This document shows, piece after piece, positions 42,860 to 52,033 of a DNA stretch of 64,000 nt (position 1 is its first letter; the number at the start of each line of letters is the position of its first letter). A model generated the notes under the pieces. That model made no database searches and was not told where the DNA came from. It saw nothing but the letters and a program-made list of their open reading frames with translations. The position numbers and the translations under genes are program-made. The stretch spans positions 2,947,501 to 3,011,500 of the forward strand of contig NZ_CP009452.1 in the NCBI RefSeq assembly GCF_001278035.1, written 5' to 3'. Source of the DNA: Sphingopyxis sp. 113P3 (GTDB lineage: Bacteria; Pseudomonadota; Alphaproteobacteria; Sphingomonadales; Sphingomonadaceae).

Positions 42860-44101
42860 ATGAGCAACACCGTCATTCTCGGCGTCGGCATGACGCCCCT
42901 CGGCAAGCACCTCGAACGATCGGTTCGGGCCTTGTCGGCCGAAGCCATTTCCGCTGCGCTTGAAGACGCGGCCTTGCCGAAAGAGCGAATTGAAGCAGCG
43001 TGGTTCTGCAACACGCGCCAGGGCGCGCTCGAAGGCCAGCACGGCGTACGCGGGCAGGCCTCGCTGCGCTCCTACGGCTTTGAGGGTATCCCCATTTTCA
43101 ACACCGACAATGCCTGTGCGAGCTCGAGCTCGGGCGTCATGCAGGCCTTCGCCGCCGTGGAGGCAGGGCTGTTCGAGGTGGCGCTCGTTGTCGGCGCCGA
43201 AAAGATGAACTATCCCGAAAAGCGCGCGGAAATGTTCGAAGCCTTCAAGGGCAGCTGGGACCGCGAACTCGCCGACGAGCATATCGCAGCGCTGCTTGCT
43301 ATCGGCGAGGGCGTGGCGCCGCCGGAGGGCAATGTCGACTCACCCGAACGCTCGGTTTTCATGGACATTTATGCCGCGCAGGCGCGCTTCCACATGAAGA
43401 TGTTCGGCACGACGCCGCGGCAGATCGCAGCAGTGGCTGCGAAAAACCACAACCACTCGCAGCATAATCCCTACGCTCAATATCGCTTCCCCATGACGAT
43501 TGACGAGGTGCTGTCCGACCGGATGATCGTCTGGCCGGTAACGCGCGCGATGTGCGCGCCGATGAGCGACGGCGCCTGCGCCATCATCCTTGCGTCGCGC
43601 CAATTTGCCGAAAAGCATGATGGGGCTCGCCGCGCTGTTGGCGTTCGCGGCATCGGGGCGAGCAGCAGCAGCAACCGGACAGCTGCCCAATATGACAGGC
43701 ATTTGACCCGGGTCGCGGCCGACCGGGCCTATGCGATGGCCGGCGTCGGCCCGCAGGACGTTTCGGTCGCCGAACTGCACGACGCCTCCGCCATCGCCGA
43801 GATACTGCATTCGGAGAATGTCGGCTTTTGCGATTATGGCGACGGCGGCGCCCTCGTGGAGAGCGGCGAGACGACATTGGGCGGCCGCCTCCCGATCAAT
43901 GTGTCCGGCGGCTTGCTGTCGAAAGGCCATCCGATTGGCGCGACCGGTGCCATCCAGCTGTTCGAACTGGTGACCCAGCTGCGCGGCGAAGCCGGCGACA
44001 GGCAGGTGGAAAAACCGCGGATCGGTCTCGCTGAAAATGGTGGTGGCTTCCACGGACTGGAGGAAGCCGCCTGCGTGGTGACAATACTGGAGGCTCCATG
44101 A
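42860..44101 (+). CDS. SCP2-type thiolase-like protein (paralogue 2)
   Basis: This 413-residue paralogue of the protein at 36037 has Cys86 in DNACASSSSG and KGHPIGATG. Where SCP2-type thiolases have HDCF it reads HDASA, and the C-terminal CxG Cys is replaced in AENGGG. The ATG at 42860 begins MSNTVILGVGMTP and aligns with the paralogue; the open frame before it is not coding. Its stop overlaps the start of an aldehyde dehydrogenase (ATGA at 44098-44101). That coupling suggests the protein releases an aldehyde, as a retro-aldol lyase would, which the dehydrogenase then oxidises. This is an inference. Confidence 0.86.
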   Translation: MSNTVILGVGMTPLGKHLERSVRALSAEAISAALEDAALPKERIEAAWFCNTRQGALEGQHGVRGQASLRSYGFEGIPIFNTDNACASSSSGVMQAFAAVEAGLFEVALVVGAEKMNYPEKRAEMFEAFKGSWDRELADEHIAALLAIGEGVAPPEGNVDSPERSVFMDIYAAQARFHMKMFGTTPRQIAAVAAKNHNHSQHNPYAQYRFPMTIDEVLSDRMIVWPVTRAMCAPMSDGACAIILASRQFAEKHDGARRAVGVRGIGASSSSNRTAAQYDRHLTRVAADRAYAMAGVGPQDVSVAELHDASAIAEILHSENVGFCDYGDGGALVESGETTLGGRLPINVSGGLLSKGHPIGATGAIQLFELVTQLRGEAGDRQVEKPRIGLAENGGGFHGLEEAACVVTILEAP

Positions 44102-45540
44102 GCCTGGGAAAAGTAATGACCTCTGTCACCACCCTTCCCGCCTTCAAGGCGGTCATCGACGGTCGCCTGGTCGACGGGCCCGACCGGCTTCCCGTCACAA
44201 ATCCGGCAACCGGCGAGATTTTCGCCTACGCGCCCGATTGCGACGCAGCGCAGCTCGATGACGCCGTCGCCGCCGCGCGGCGCGCATTCGCGCCCTGGAG
44301 CGCCACGCCGAGCGAAATCCGCGGCGACAAATTGCGCGCCATCGCCGCGAAAATTCAGGAGGAGCTTGAACCCTTGTCGTGCCTCCTGACCCGCGAGCAG
44401 GGCAAGACGCTCGCCGAGGCGAGGCTCGAAATCGAGACCGCGGCGCGCTGGTTCGCCTATTATGCCGACCAGGATCTGCCCGTTGAAGAGCGGCGGGAAC
44501 CGGACGGCCGACGGGCGGAAATTCGGCGCGTGCCGCTTGGCGTCGTGGGTGCCGTGGCGCCCTGGAACTTCCCGGTTCAGCTGATGGCTTGGAAACTCGC
44601 TCCCGCCCTGAAGGCGGGCAACACCGTAGTCGCCAAGCCTTCCCCCTTCACGCCGCTTGCCACCTTGAGATTGGGCGAGCTGATGGCGGAGCTTCTGCCG
44701 CCGGGCACCTTCAATATTCTCACCGGTGGCGACCATCTGGGGCCATTGATGTCCGGTCATCCGCATATCGACAAGATCGCCTTCACCGGTTCGACGGCGA
44801 CCGGCAAGGCGGTGATGCGGAGCGCCGCGGGAACGCTTAAACGGCTCACGCTCGAACTGGGGGGCAATGATCCTGCAATCGTGCTCGCCGACGCGGACCC
44901 CGAAGCCGTGGCAGAGCGCATTTACTGGGGCGCCTTCCGCAACGCGGGCCAGGTCTGCATCGCGGCCAAGCGCATCTATGTGCACGACGCGATCTACGAG
45001 CGGTTTGCGGAAAAGATGGTCGCGCTGGCGCATGCATACCCACCCATGCCAGGCGACGCTCCGGGCGCCCGGATGGGACCAGTTCAGAACCGGGTCCAGT
45101 TCGAACGCGTGAAGACGATGATCGAGGACGCGCGCGCAAGCGGCCTCACCTTTCTGACAGAGCCCGGAGACATGGCCGGCCCCGGATATTTCATCGCCCC
45201 GACGATTATCGACAACCCGCCCGACGATTCTGCGGTTGTGCGGGAGGAGCCGTTCGGCCCCCTGTTGCCCCTGCTCCGCTTCACCGATGTCGACGAGGTC
45301 GTGCGCCGTGCAAACGCCAGCGAATATGGCCTCGCGGCATCGGTCTGGAGCGCCGATATGGAAGCGGCCGCCGCACTCGGCCGGCGTCTCGAGGCCGGAA
45401 CCGTCTGGCTGAACACCATCCATGGGCTGACACCGACGCTGCCGTTCGGTGGGCACAAGCAATCTGGAATTGGCGTGGAAAACGCAGAGGAAGGCTTGCG
45501 CGAATATACGAATGTGCAAGTGCTGGTTAAGGCCGCGTGA
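44098..45540 (+). CDS. NAD(P)-dependent aldehyde dehydrogenase (paralogue 2)
   Basis: This 480-residue aldehyde dehydrogenase has the oxyanion Asn157 in APWNFP, Glu253 in TLELGG and the nucleophile Cys287 in RNAGQVC. It is closely related to the copy at 5359. Its ATG overlaps the thiolase-like stop as ATGA, so the two proteins are made in step. The most economical reading is oxidation of an aldehyde released by that enzyme. An IclR regulator follows 44 bases later. Confidence 0.92.
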   Translation: MSLGKVMTSVTTLPAFKAVIDGRLVDGPDRLPVTNPATGEIFAYAPDCDAAQLDDAVAAARRAFAPWSATPSEIRGDKLRAIAAKIQEELEPLSCLLTREQGKTLAEARLEIETAARWFAYYADQDLPVEERREPDGRRAEIRRVPLGVVGAVAPWNFPVQLMAWKLAPALKAGNTVVAKPSPFTPLATLRLGELMAELLPPGTFNILTGGDHLGPLMSGHPHIDKIAFTGSTATGKAVMRSAAGTLKRLTLELGGNDPAIVLADADPEAVAERIYWGAFRNAGQVCIAAKRIYVHDAIYERFAEKMVALAHAYPPMPGDAPGARMGPVQNRVQFERVKTMIEDARASGLTFLTEPGDMAGPGYFIAPTIIDNPPDDSAVVREEPFGPLLPLLRFTDVDEVVRRANASEYGLAASVWSADMEAAAALGRRLEAGTVWLNTIHGLTPTLPFGGHKQSGIGVENAEEGLREYTNVQVLVKAA

Positions 45541-45584
45541 TGCCGAGGGGGCCGGCGCACGCCCCTGAAACGCAAGAGGTGAAG

Positions 45585-46460
45585 ATGAAAACCCGTTTGA
45601 CCCCTTCGGAGCGCGCCAAGCCGCGACAGGCCGGACAGATGGGTGATCTGTCGCTGAGCGACGGCAATGATTCGCAAGTCGTCTCCGCCCTTGCCCGGGG
45701 TCTCGCACTGCTCGATGCCTTCACGCGCCGCGACAGCAGCCTTGGAAATGCGGAGCTTGCCGAGCGGACAGGGCTCACCAAGTCGACCGTTTCACGTCTG
45801 GCCTACACTTTGACGCTTCAAAATTATCTGTCGTTCGATCCGCGTCTGCGCGAATATCGCCTCGGTCCGCGCGCAATCCGGCTGGGCGCGGTGGCATTCG
45901 CGACGACCAACGTGCGCACGCTTGCCCTGCCGTTGATGCAGCGGCTGGCAGCCGGGAGCCATTTCAATGTCGGACTGGGAACCCGGGACGAGCTCCAGAT
46001 GGTTTATACCGATGCAGTGGAAGGCGCCGCCCTGATCGCGCTCCGGCTCTTTCCCGGATCGCGTATCCCCATCGCGACCTCCGCCATGGGCCGCGCCTAT
46101 CTCGCTACCTGTCCGGCGGAAGAACGCGACGAAATTCTGGAACGGCTCCGGCCACGGTATGGCGATGATTGGGGGCGGATTCGCAAAGGTATCGACGACG
46201 CGATCGCGGAGCAGGAAAGCCTCGGATACTGCATCAGCATCGGCGACTGGCAAAAGGACATCAGCGGGATCGCAGTGCCGATCGCGGCCCCGGCAGGCGC
46301 GATGCGCTACGTGCTGAATCTCGGCGGCCCGGCTTACGCTCTCGCCGAGCAGCAGTTGCGTGAAAAGCTCGCCCCCGAGCTCATCGCCATCGCTCGCGAG
46401 GTTGAAGCGACGCTGCTGCCCGACGACACGGTCCCCAATCCCGTCACGCCTGCATTGTAA
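45585..46460 (+). CDS. IclR-family transcriptional regulator
   Basis: This protein of about 291 residues has an N-terminal winged helix (LGNAELAERTGLTKSTVSRL) and a C-terminal IclR effector domain (GTRDELQMVYTDAVEGAALIALRL, FPGSRIPIATSAMGRAYLA, quoted as separate parts). The ATG at 45585 has AGAGG five bases upstream; an ATG at 45540 is possible but unsupported. It is embedded between an aldehyde dehydrogenase and an acyl-CoA ligase in one operon, so it is probably autoregulated. It is the best candidate to bind the ACGAAA-N5-TTTCGT palindromes, because its operon starts at one of them. Confidence 0.9.
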   Translation: MKTRLTPSERAKPRQAGQMGDLSLSDGNDSQVVSALARGLALLDAFTRRDSSLGNAELAERTGLTKSTVSRLAYTLTLQNYLSFDPRLREYRLGPRAIRLGAVAFATTNVRTLALPLMQRLAAGSHFNVGLGTRDELQMVYTDAVEGAALIALRLFPGSRIPIATSAMGRAYLATCPAEERDEILERLRPRYGDDWGRIRKGIDDAIAEQESLGYCISIGDWQKDISGIAVPIAAPAGAMRYVLNLGGPAYALAEQQLREKLAPELIAIAREVEATLLPDDTVPNPVTPAL

Positions 46461-46479
46461 TCCTGAGAAGCCTTATCCC

Positions 46480-47949
46480 ATGTCCACCCCGTTCATTCGC
46501 TGCGCCGATGCGGCACTCGATCGCGATGTTCTGCAAACCAATGTGGCCAAGGTTGCCGGCGGCCTCGACCAGCTCGGCATCCGTGCGGGCGATCGGGTCG
46601 CGCTCCTGCTGAAGAACAGCATCGAGTTCATCGAAACCAGCGTGGCCCTTGGAAAGCTCGGGGCGTTTTCCGTCCCGCTCAACTGGCATTTCACGGAGGC
46701 CGAAATCGATGGACTCCTCGAAGACTGCGCGCCCAAGGCGATATTCGTGCACGAAGAGCTGCGCGATCGCATTCCCCTGCCATGGTTCGATCGAAGCCGG
46801 GTCATCATCGTGGGCAAAACCCACACGCGCTCCGAATATTCGGATTGGCGAGACCAGTGCCCGATCTATGGCGGTCCCGACCGCCCTGCGCCCGGCAGCA
46901 TGGTCTATACTTCCGGAACGACCGGCCGCCCAAAGGGGGTCAAGCGTTCTGCGCCCACGCCGGAACAGCAAAGCGCGATGCGCGAGATGCGCTCCCGCCT
47001 TTACCGGCTCGACCCCAAGAGCCGCGCGCTTGTTCCGGGCCCGCTCTACCACGCCTTTCCGAACCAGTTCGCGCTCCACAGCGTGCTGAGCGCCGAATAT
47101 ACCGAGATCATGCCCCGTTTCGACGCCGAGCAACTCCTGGCGACGATCGAGCGCGAACGGATCACTTCCGTTGCCCTCGCCCCCATCATGTTCGTGCGCC
47201 TCCTGCGGCTGCCGGAGGAGATTCGCCGTGCATATGATCTCTCGTCGCTGCGCTGGGCGATCCACGCGGGCGGCCCGTGCGCCGACGACGTCAAGCGCGC
47301 GATGATCGAGTGGTGGGGGCCAATTGTCGCCGAATATTATGGCGGCACCGAAGTCGGGGCGCTCACCCTTTGCACGAGTGCCGAATGGCTGGAACGACCG
47401 GGCACCTGCGGGAAGCCGATCGAGGGCGTCGAACTGAAGATTGTCGACGCGCAAGGGCACGACGTCGCGCAAGGCGAAGCGGGCGAGATTTTCGGACGGC
47501 TCTGGTCCTATCCGGACTTCACCTACCACAATGATCCCGACAAGCGCCGCGCCGTCGCCTTGGGGCCGCTCGTTTCCCTCGGCGACATCGGCTACCAGGA
47601 CGCGGACGGCTATCTCTATCTCTGCGACCGCGCCCGCGACATGGTGGTCTCCGGCGGCGTCAATATCTATCCTGCGGAAGTCGAAAAGGCGCTCTTCTCC
47701 TTACCGGGCATCGAAGACTGCGCAGCCTTCGGCATTCCCGACCCGGAGTTCGGCGAGGCCTTGGTCGCTGTTGTGGTGGGGGACCGCCTCGATGGTGAAG
47801 CCCTGAGGAGCGAACTTCGCAAGGCAATCGCGGGATACAAGGTCCCTCGGCAAATTGTCAGCGTCGCCGGGCTGGAGCGCGATCCCTCGGGCAAGATCCG
47901 CAAACATCTTCTGCGTGAGAATTATCTGGCAGAGACCCAGGGAAGCTAG
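46480..47949 (+). CDS. AMP-dependent acyl-CoA synthetase/ligase (copy 3)
   Basis: This 489-residue ANL-family ligase has the P-loop YTSGTTGRPKGV, YYGGTEVG, the hinge DRARDMVVSGGVNIYP and the C-terminal Lys in DPSGKIRKH. The ATG at 46480 begins MSTPFIRCADAAL; GAGAAG lies ten bases before it. It lies 19 bases after the IclR stop and is the last gene of the 42860-to-47949 operon. It could activate the carboxylate made by the aldehyde dehydrogenase two genes upstream, or the entry substrate of the CoA route. Confidence 0.9.
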   Translation: MSTPFIRCADAALDRDVLQTNVAKVAGGLDQLGIRAGDRVALLLKNSIEFIETSVALGKLGAFSVPLNWHFTEAEIDGLLEDCAPKAIFVHEELRDRIPLPWFDRSRVIIVGKTHTRSEYSDWRDQCPIYGGPDRPAPGSMVYTSGTTGRPKGVKRSAPTPEQQSAMREMRSRLYRLDPKSRALVPGPLYHAFPNQFALHSVLSAEYTEIMPRFDAEQLLATIERERITSVALAPIMFVRLLRLPEEIRRAYDLSSLRWAIHAGGPCADDVKRAMIEWWGPIVAEYYGGTEVGALTLCTSAEWLERPGTCGKPIEGVELKIVDAQGHDVAQGEAGEIFGRLWSYPDFTYHNDPDKRRAVALGPLVSLGDIGYQDADGYLYLCDRARDMVVSGGVNIYPAEVEKALFSLPGIEDCAAFGIPDPEFGEALVAVVVGDRLDGEALRSELRKAIAGYKVPRQIVSVAGLERDPSGKIRKHLLRENYLAETQGS

Positions 47950-47996
47950 CTGGGCAGCGGGGACGCCAAAGGGTGGAGCGCCCCCCGCTTGCTTGG

Positions 47997-48785
47997 TCAG
48001 GTCAATGTCAATCCGCCGTCGACGACCAACTCCCCGCCCGTCATGAAGGACGATGCGTCGGCGCAAAGGAATGCGACGACGCCCGCAATATCCTCAGGCT
48101 CGGCGAGGCGGCCCATGGGGTGCATCTTCGCGACATATTCGAGACCCTCCTCCCCCTTTGGCCGCAGACCAAATTCACTGAGCTGCGCGACCGAATTGGT
48201 CATCAGCCACGTATTTACCGGTCCCGGGAAAACGGTGTTCACACGGATCTGATGCTTTGCCAATTCCTGCGCCATGCCGCGGCTCATCATGCGCACAGCG
48301 CCCTTGCTCGTCGAATAGGCGACGTGGGCGACCCCCGCGTACATGCCATAGATTGAGGAGAAATTGACGATCGAGGGTTTGCCCCCCAGCTTTTCGTGCG
48401 TATCGATCATGAGGGGCATCGCCGCCTTGCAACCCATGAAGACGCTTCGCACATTCAGCTCGAGCGTCGTATCGAGTTCGGCAACGGTCGCCTGCGCGAA
48501 GGGTTTGGGACGCAGGATTCCGGCCGCGTTGATGAGACCGTCGAGGCGCCCGAATTCTCTTTGGACCTCCTCGATCAGCGCAGCCCAGCTCGCCTCGTCG
48601 GTGGCGTCGAGATGAACAGCAATCGCCCGGTTGTCGACGGCCGCGGCGGCCGCGCGTGCTTTCTCGATGTCGATGTCCGCCACCGCAACCGTTGCGCCGA
48701 GTTGTCCGAGAAGCTTCGCGGAGGCGCTGCCGATTCCGCCGCCGCCGCCTGTAACGACTATCGCTCGCCCGGTCAGATCAAACAT
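47997..48785 (-). CDS. Classical SDR oxidoreductase
   Basis: This 262-residue short-chain dehydrogenase has TGGGGGIG, NAAG, the catalytic Ser in VNFSS and YSTSK. The motif NTVFPGPVNTWL follows the active site. The ATG at 48785 is preceded by GGGAG at suitable distance. It converges on the ligase gene and diverges from the MaoC gene at 48967 across an ACGAAA-N5-TTTCG(C) site. It probably oxidises a hydroxy intermediate in the same route as the hydratase and SDR at 41061-42717. Confidence 0.9.
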   Translation of the reverse strand: MFDLTGRAIVVTGGGGGIGSASAKLLGQLGATVAVADIDIEKARAAAAAVDNRAIAVHLDATDEASWAALIEEVQREFGRLDGLINAAGILRPKPFAQATVAELDTTLELNVRSVFMGCKAAMPLMIDTHEKLGGKPSIVNFSSIYGMYAGVAHVAYSTSKGAVRMMSRGMAQELAKHQIRVNTVFPGPVNTWLMTNSVAQLSEFGLRPKGEEGLEYVAKMHPMGRLAEPEDIAGVVAFLCADASSFMTGGELVVDGGLTLT

Positions 48786-48883
48786 ATGGCTTCTCCCGCT
48801 TGAGCCGGCGTCAGCACAGCCTGCCGGCATCGTGTCCAAAGCTGATTGCCCGGCAGCCCATATCCAAAGCATCACCGCTTGTC

Positions 48884-48900
48884 ACGAAATTCATTTTCGC
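48884..48900. promoter_or_regulatory. Operator-like palindrome ACGAAA-N5-TTTCG, site 3
   Basis: The first 16 bases are identical to site 2 at 42807; only the last base differs (C for T). It lies between the divergent SDR (48785) and MaoC (48967) genes. All three copies in the window are in promoter regions and none was seen inside a gene. Confidence 0.7.
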
Positions 48901-48966
48901 ATAATGGAAACATCGCGGGTTAGGCCGCATCAGGCCAGAGCGCGCGTCTGCGAAAGACAGGAGCCC

Positions 48967-49449
48967 ATGACCGATTTCAATTCAGCTGCAACCTACTTCG
49001 AGGATATCAGCTTCGATGAGGTTCAGGTGTCCAGCACCTATAGCTTTCGACGCGACGAAGTGATCGCCTTTGCCAGGCAGTGGGACCCCCTTCCGGTTCA
49101 TCTCGACGATGAGGCCGCGCGGGCGGCCGGCTTTGAGGGAATCACCGCCTCCGGCACGCACATGCTCGCAGTGAAGCAGCGGCTACTCCATGACTTCAAC
49201 CTCGGGGTGAGCGTCATCACCAGCTTCGGATCGGACGACACGCGCTATCACGCCCCCGCACGCCCTGGAGACTCGGTGCGGCTCCATTTCCGCTGGGTGG
49301 ACAAAAGATTGTCAAAATCGCGGCCTTCTGTGGGCATCGCGCGTCACTTCAGCGAATTGAGACGGACCGATGGTCTGCTTCTTCTGTCAATCACCGACAC
49401 GATCATGATCCGGTGCCGCGAAGCGGTCGGCGCGGAAAAGGCCGATTAG
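48967..49449 (+). CDS. MaoC-like single-hotdog dehydratase
   Basis: This 160-residue hotdog protein resembles MaoC-type (R)-hydratases and mesaconyl-CoA-hydratase-like proteins. The segment ARQWDPLPVHLDDEAARAAGF carries the Asp-x4-His arrangement of the active site, and ITASGTHMLAV follows. ACAGGAG precedes the ATG at 48967. It is monocistronic, divergent from the SDR at 48785, and converges on the AraC gene. It probably hydrates or dehydrates a CoA ester in the same pathway as the double-hotdog protein at 41061. Confidence 0.85.
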   Translation: MTDFNSAATYFEDISFDEVQVSSTYSFRRDEVIAFARQWDPLPVHLDDEAARAAGFEGITASGTHMLAVKQRLLHDFNLGVSVITSFGSDDTRYHAPARPGDSVRLHFRWVDKRLSKSRPSVGIARHFSELRRTDGLLLLSITDTIMIRCREAVGAEKAD

Positions 49450-49515
49450 CGCAAGGGCCCTGCTCCTACGCCAAAGCCGCTTCTCGCTGCCGCAGAGGCT
49501 CTGCCCGTCAGCCCC

Positions 49516-50664
49516 TCAATCCTGCCCGCTTGCCGCGTTCATGGCTCGCCATTTTCCGGGCGAGACATTCTTCCATTCCTTGAACGCGCGGTAAAAGGAT
49601 GTGGTCGTTCGAAATCCCAGCATCGACGCAATATTGTCGATATTGAGGTGCTGGTCAGCGAGCAGATGGAGACTGAGTTCGCGCCGTGCTTCGACCAAAA
49701 GCTCGCGATAGGTCGCATTTTCCTCAGCGATCCGACGCTGTAGCGTACGCTCACTCATCCCGAGTTCGCTTGCGATATGGGCGATCTCGAGCTGGCCGCC
49801 TGCCATGACGCGCTTCATCGCGGCCTTGACCTGCTCGCGGATCGTACCTTCCGCCTTGAGCTCTTCATAGGCCTTGTGAAGGCTCTTGGTGATGAGGTCG
49901 AGAAACTCCGGCGAATAGCCGGGAAACGGCAAATCGAGGTCAGCGCTGTCGAATATGATGGCGTTCTGACGTGCTTCGAACTCGATCGCGCATCCATAAT
50001 ATTCCGCAAGCTCGTCGCAGGGCGTGGGAGGCCGGACATATTGGACCTTGACGGGCCGGATGTGGCGGCCGGACCCACGGCGGCCGAGATTGACCATCAG
50101 GCAGAAAGTGAGGTCGAGCGACAGGCTGGGTTCGGGCTCGGTGGCATAAGGCCAGTCACGACCCATCACCCACCGACCCTTCTCCTCGGTCACCCAGAGT
50201 TTTTCCGATGTTACCATGCTCTTGAGGTGGAGCAGCCTGTTGATCGCGTCGCGAAAATTGAACGCATACAAGCCGGCGATGAAACCGGGCTGATGCCCCG
50301 TGCGGTCCGCAGCCTCGATAATGCGCAATGCGAAGCAGCAATCGTTGGATAGCGCTTCGATCGCCCGCCAGATCGCAAAATAGCTTTCGGTGGACAATGG
50401 AGTTGCAGGATTGAGCCATATCGACGCCGGAAGACCCGCCGCATGCAGGATGGCGGAGGGCTCAAGGCCCGCCGCCCGTATGGCGCGCCAGACGCCGGAG
50501 GGGAAGTTGCACCGGTCGGGGCTCGCCTTTCCCGCGAATCCTTTTCCCTCGAGGGCGGGCGCATCACGCGAGCCAGCCGGATCATCTCCGAGGCGCGCGC
50601 CGGAGCCCTTGCCGCGACGGCCGCCAGGGCGAGGCACCTTCCGCTTCCTCTCTTCTCCCATCAT
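49516..50664 (-). CDS. AraC-family transcriptional regulator (paralogue 2)
   Basis: This protein of about 382 residues has an Arabinose_bd-type N-terminal half and a C-terminal double helix-turn-helix (IAHIASELGMSERTLQRRI and NIDNIASMLGFRTTTSFYRAF). It is a full-length paralogue of the regulator at 18994. The start MMGEERKR at 50664 or 50661 follows GGGAG; the open frame beyond it would cross the operator sites at 50811-50847. The N-terminal 50 residues are Gly/Arg-rich and not conserved in the paralogue. It is divergent from the aldo/keto reductase and may control it. Confidence 0.85.
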   Translation of the reverse strand: MMGEERKRKVPRPGGRRGKGSGARLGDDPAGSRDAPALEGKGFAGKASPDRCNFPSGVWRAIRAAGLEPSAILHAAGLPASIWLNPATPLSTESYFAIWRAIEALSNDCCFALRIIEAADRTGHQPGFIAGLYAFNFRDAINRLLHLKSMVTSEKLWVTEEKGRWVMGRDWPYATEPEPSLSLDLTFCLMVNLGRRGSGRHIRPVKVQYVRPPTPCDELAEYYGCAIEFEARQNAIIFDSADLDLPFPGYSPEFLDLITKSLHKAYEELKAEGTIREQVKAAMKRVMAGGQLEIAHIASELGMSERTLQRRIAEENATYRELLVEARRELSLHLLADQHLNIDNIASMLGFRTTTSFYRAFKEWKNVSPGKWRAMNAASGQD

Positions 50665-50810
50665 CTCCCGGCCTGCATTTCGCGCTGCTCCATAGCCGCA
50701 AAAATGGTTTTGGCAAAGGACGCCATATCTCTTTCGATTGGCGCCTCCTGAGGGTGCGATCCCCGGTGCGGCGGCATCGCTGCAACGGATCCAAGACACC
50801 GCTTGATAAT

Positions 50811-50847
50811 CGGAATCATGTTCCGTATTAAACGGACGATCGTTCCG
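50811..50847. promoter_or_regulatory. Twin operator-like sites CGGA-N7-TCCG
   Basis: Two 15-bp inverted repeats, CGGA-ATCATGT-TCCG (50811-50825) and CGGA-CGATCGT-TCCG (50833-50847), are spaced 22 bases start to start, about two helical turns. They lie between the divergent AraC and aldo/keto reductase genes, 53 bases before the latter. A third copy is upstream of the TetR gene at 58431, which suggests that TetR as the binder. Confidence 0.6.
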
Positions 50848-50899
50848 ATTCGTACATCGGGGCACTTCGGCGGCCGTCGGCCTGCAAGAGGAGAGCAAG

Positions 50900-51934
50900 A
50901 TGAAATATCGTCCACTGGGAAAGACAGGCATTCAGGTGAGCCCCTATTGTCTTGGGGCCATGATGTTCGGGAAAATGGCGAATCCCGATCATGACGAATG
51001 CGCGCGCATCGTGCACAAGGCTCTCGATTTCGGGATCAACTTCATCGACACGGCTGACGCCTACAGCCGCGGCGAATCCGAGGAGATCGTAGGCAAGGCG
51101 CTCAAGGGAAGGCGCGACAACGTCGTTCTCGCCACGAAGGTGTTTCACCCCATGGGCGAGGACCCGAACGAGCGCGGTGGCTCGCGGCGCTGGATCAAGC
51201 GCGCGGTCGACGCTTCGCTTCAACGCCTCCAGACCGACTATATCGACATCTACCAGATCCACCGCCCGGCGCCCGATACCGATGTCGAAGAAACGCTCTC
51301 GGCCTTTACCGACCTGGTGCGCGAGGGGAAGATTCGCACCTTCGGCTCATCGACCTTCCCCGCCTCGGATCTCGTGACCGCGCATTGGATTGCCGAACGC
51401 CGAGGCCTTCTGCGCTTCCGGACCGAGCAGCCGCCCTATTCGATTCTCAATCGCTCGGTCGAACGCGAGGTGCTGCCGACCTGCCAGCAATTCGGGATGG
51501 GCGTGATGTCCTGGAGTCCTTTGGCAAAAGGCATGCTCACGGGAAAATATCGCCAGGGGCAGGCGACCCCCGATACGATGCGGGCGCGATATTTTCCGAA
51601 GGCGATGCGGGACGAAAGCAGCCTGAACATCGTTGAACAGCTCATCCCACTGGCCCAGGGTGCGGGCACCTCGCTCATGAACATGGCGTTAGCCTTTGTC
51701 GTGAGCCATCCCGCGATCAGCGCTGCCATCATCGGTCCGCGCACGATCGAGCATCTCGACGACCTCCTCGCCGGCGCAGACCTGGTGCTGGGCGATGATA
51801 TCCTCGATCAAATTGACGCGATCGTACCGCCGGGCACTGATATCGCCCCGCTCGAAGGCGCCGCCTATTTGCCGCCCGCTATCGCGCATTCTCCCCTGCG
51901 GCGGCGGCCGCTGGCAGAGCGGAGCGCGGTTTGA
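50900..51934 (+). CDS. Aldo/keto reductase
   Basis: This 344-residue NADPH-dependent reductase has the catalytic Asp and Tyr in DTADAYSRG, Lys in ATKVF and His in YQIHRP, the standard tetrad of the family. It resembles the group that includes YajO and aryl-alcohol dehydrogenases. GAGGAGAGC precedes the ATG. It is controlled from a region with twin CGGA-N7-TCCG sites and lies upstream of the LysR gene. It may reduce an aromatic aldehyde or quinone in the pathway. Confidence 0.9.
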   Translation: MKYRPLGKTGIQVSPYCLGAMMFGKMANPDHDECARIVHKALDFGINFIDTADAYSRGESEEIVGKALKGRRDNVVLATKVFHPMGEDPNERGGSRRWIKRAVDASLQRLQTDYIDIYQIHRPAPDTDVEETLSAFTDLVREGKIRTFGSSTFPASDLVTAHWIAERRGLLRFRTEQPPYSILNRSVEREVLPTCQQFGMGVMSWSPLAKGMLTGKYRQGQATPDTMRARYFPKAMRDESSLNIVEQLIPLAQGAGTSLMNMALAFVVSHPAISAAIIGPRTIEHLDDLLAGADLVLGDDILDQIDAIVPPGTDIAPLEGAAYLPPAIAHSPLRRRPLAERSAV

Positions 51935-52014
51935 TGCTACCCCCGTGGAACATGGCCATGCCCGCTCCATAGGCGCTCCAGTAAGAGCCGTCTGGAATAT
52001 CGGCGGTCTTTGTC

Positions 52015-52029
52015 ATACTCTCGCGGTAT
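52015..52029. promoter_or_regulatory. LysR-type box ATAC-N7-GTAT at the lysR start
   Basis: ATAC-TCTCGCG-GTAT fits the LysR consensus T-N11-A and specifically the ATAC-N7-GTAT form known for CatM, BenM and CatR. It ends five bases before the LysR start codon, a position suited to autorepression. The extended arms are CATAC/GTATG. Confidence 0.5.
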
Positions 52030-52033
52030 GGGT

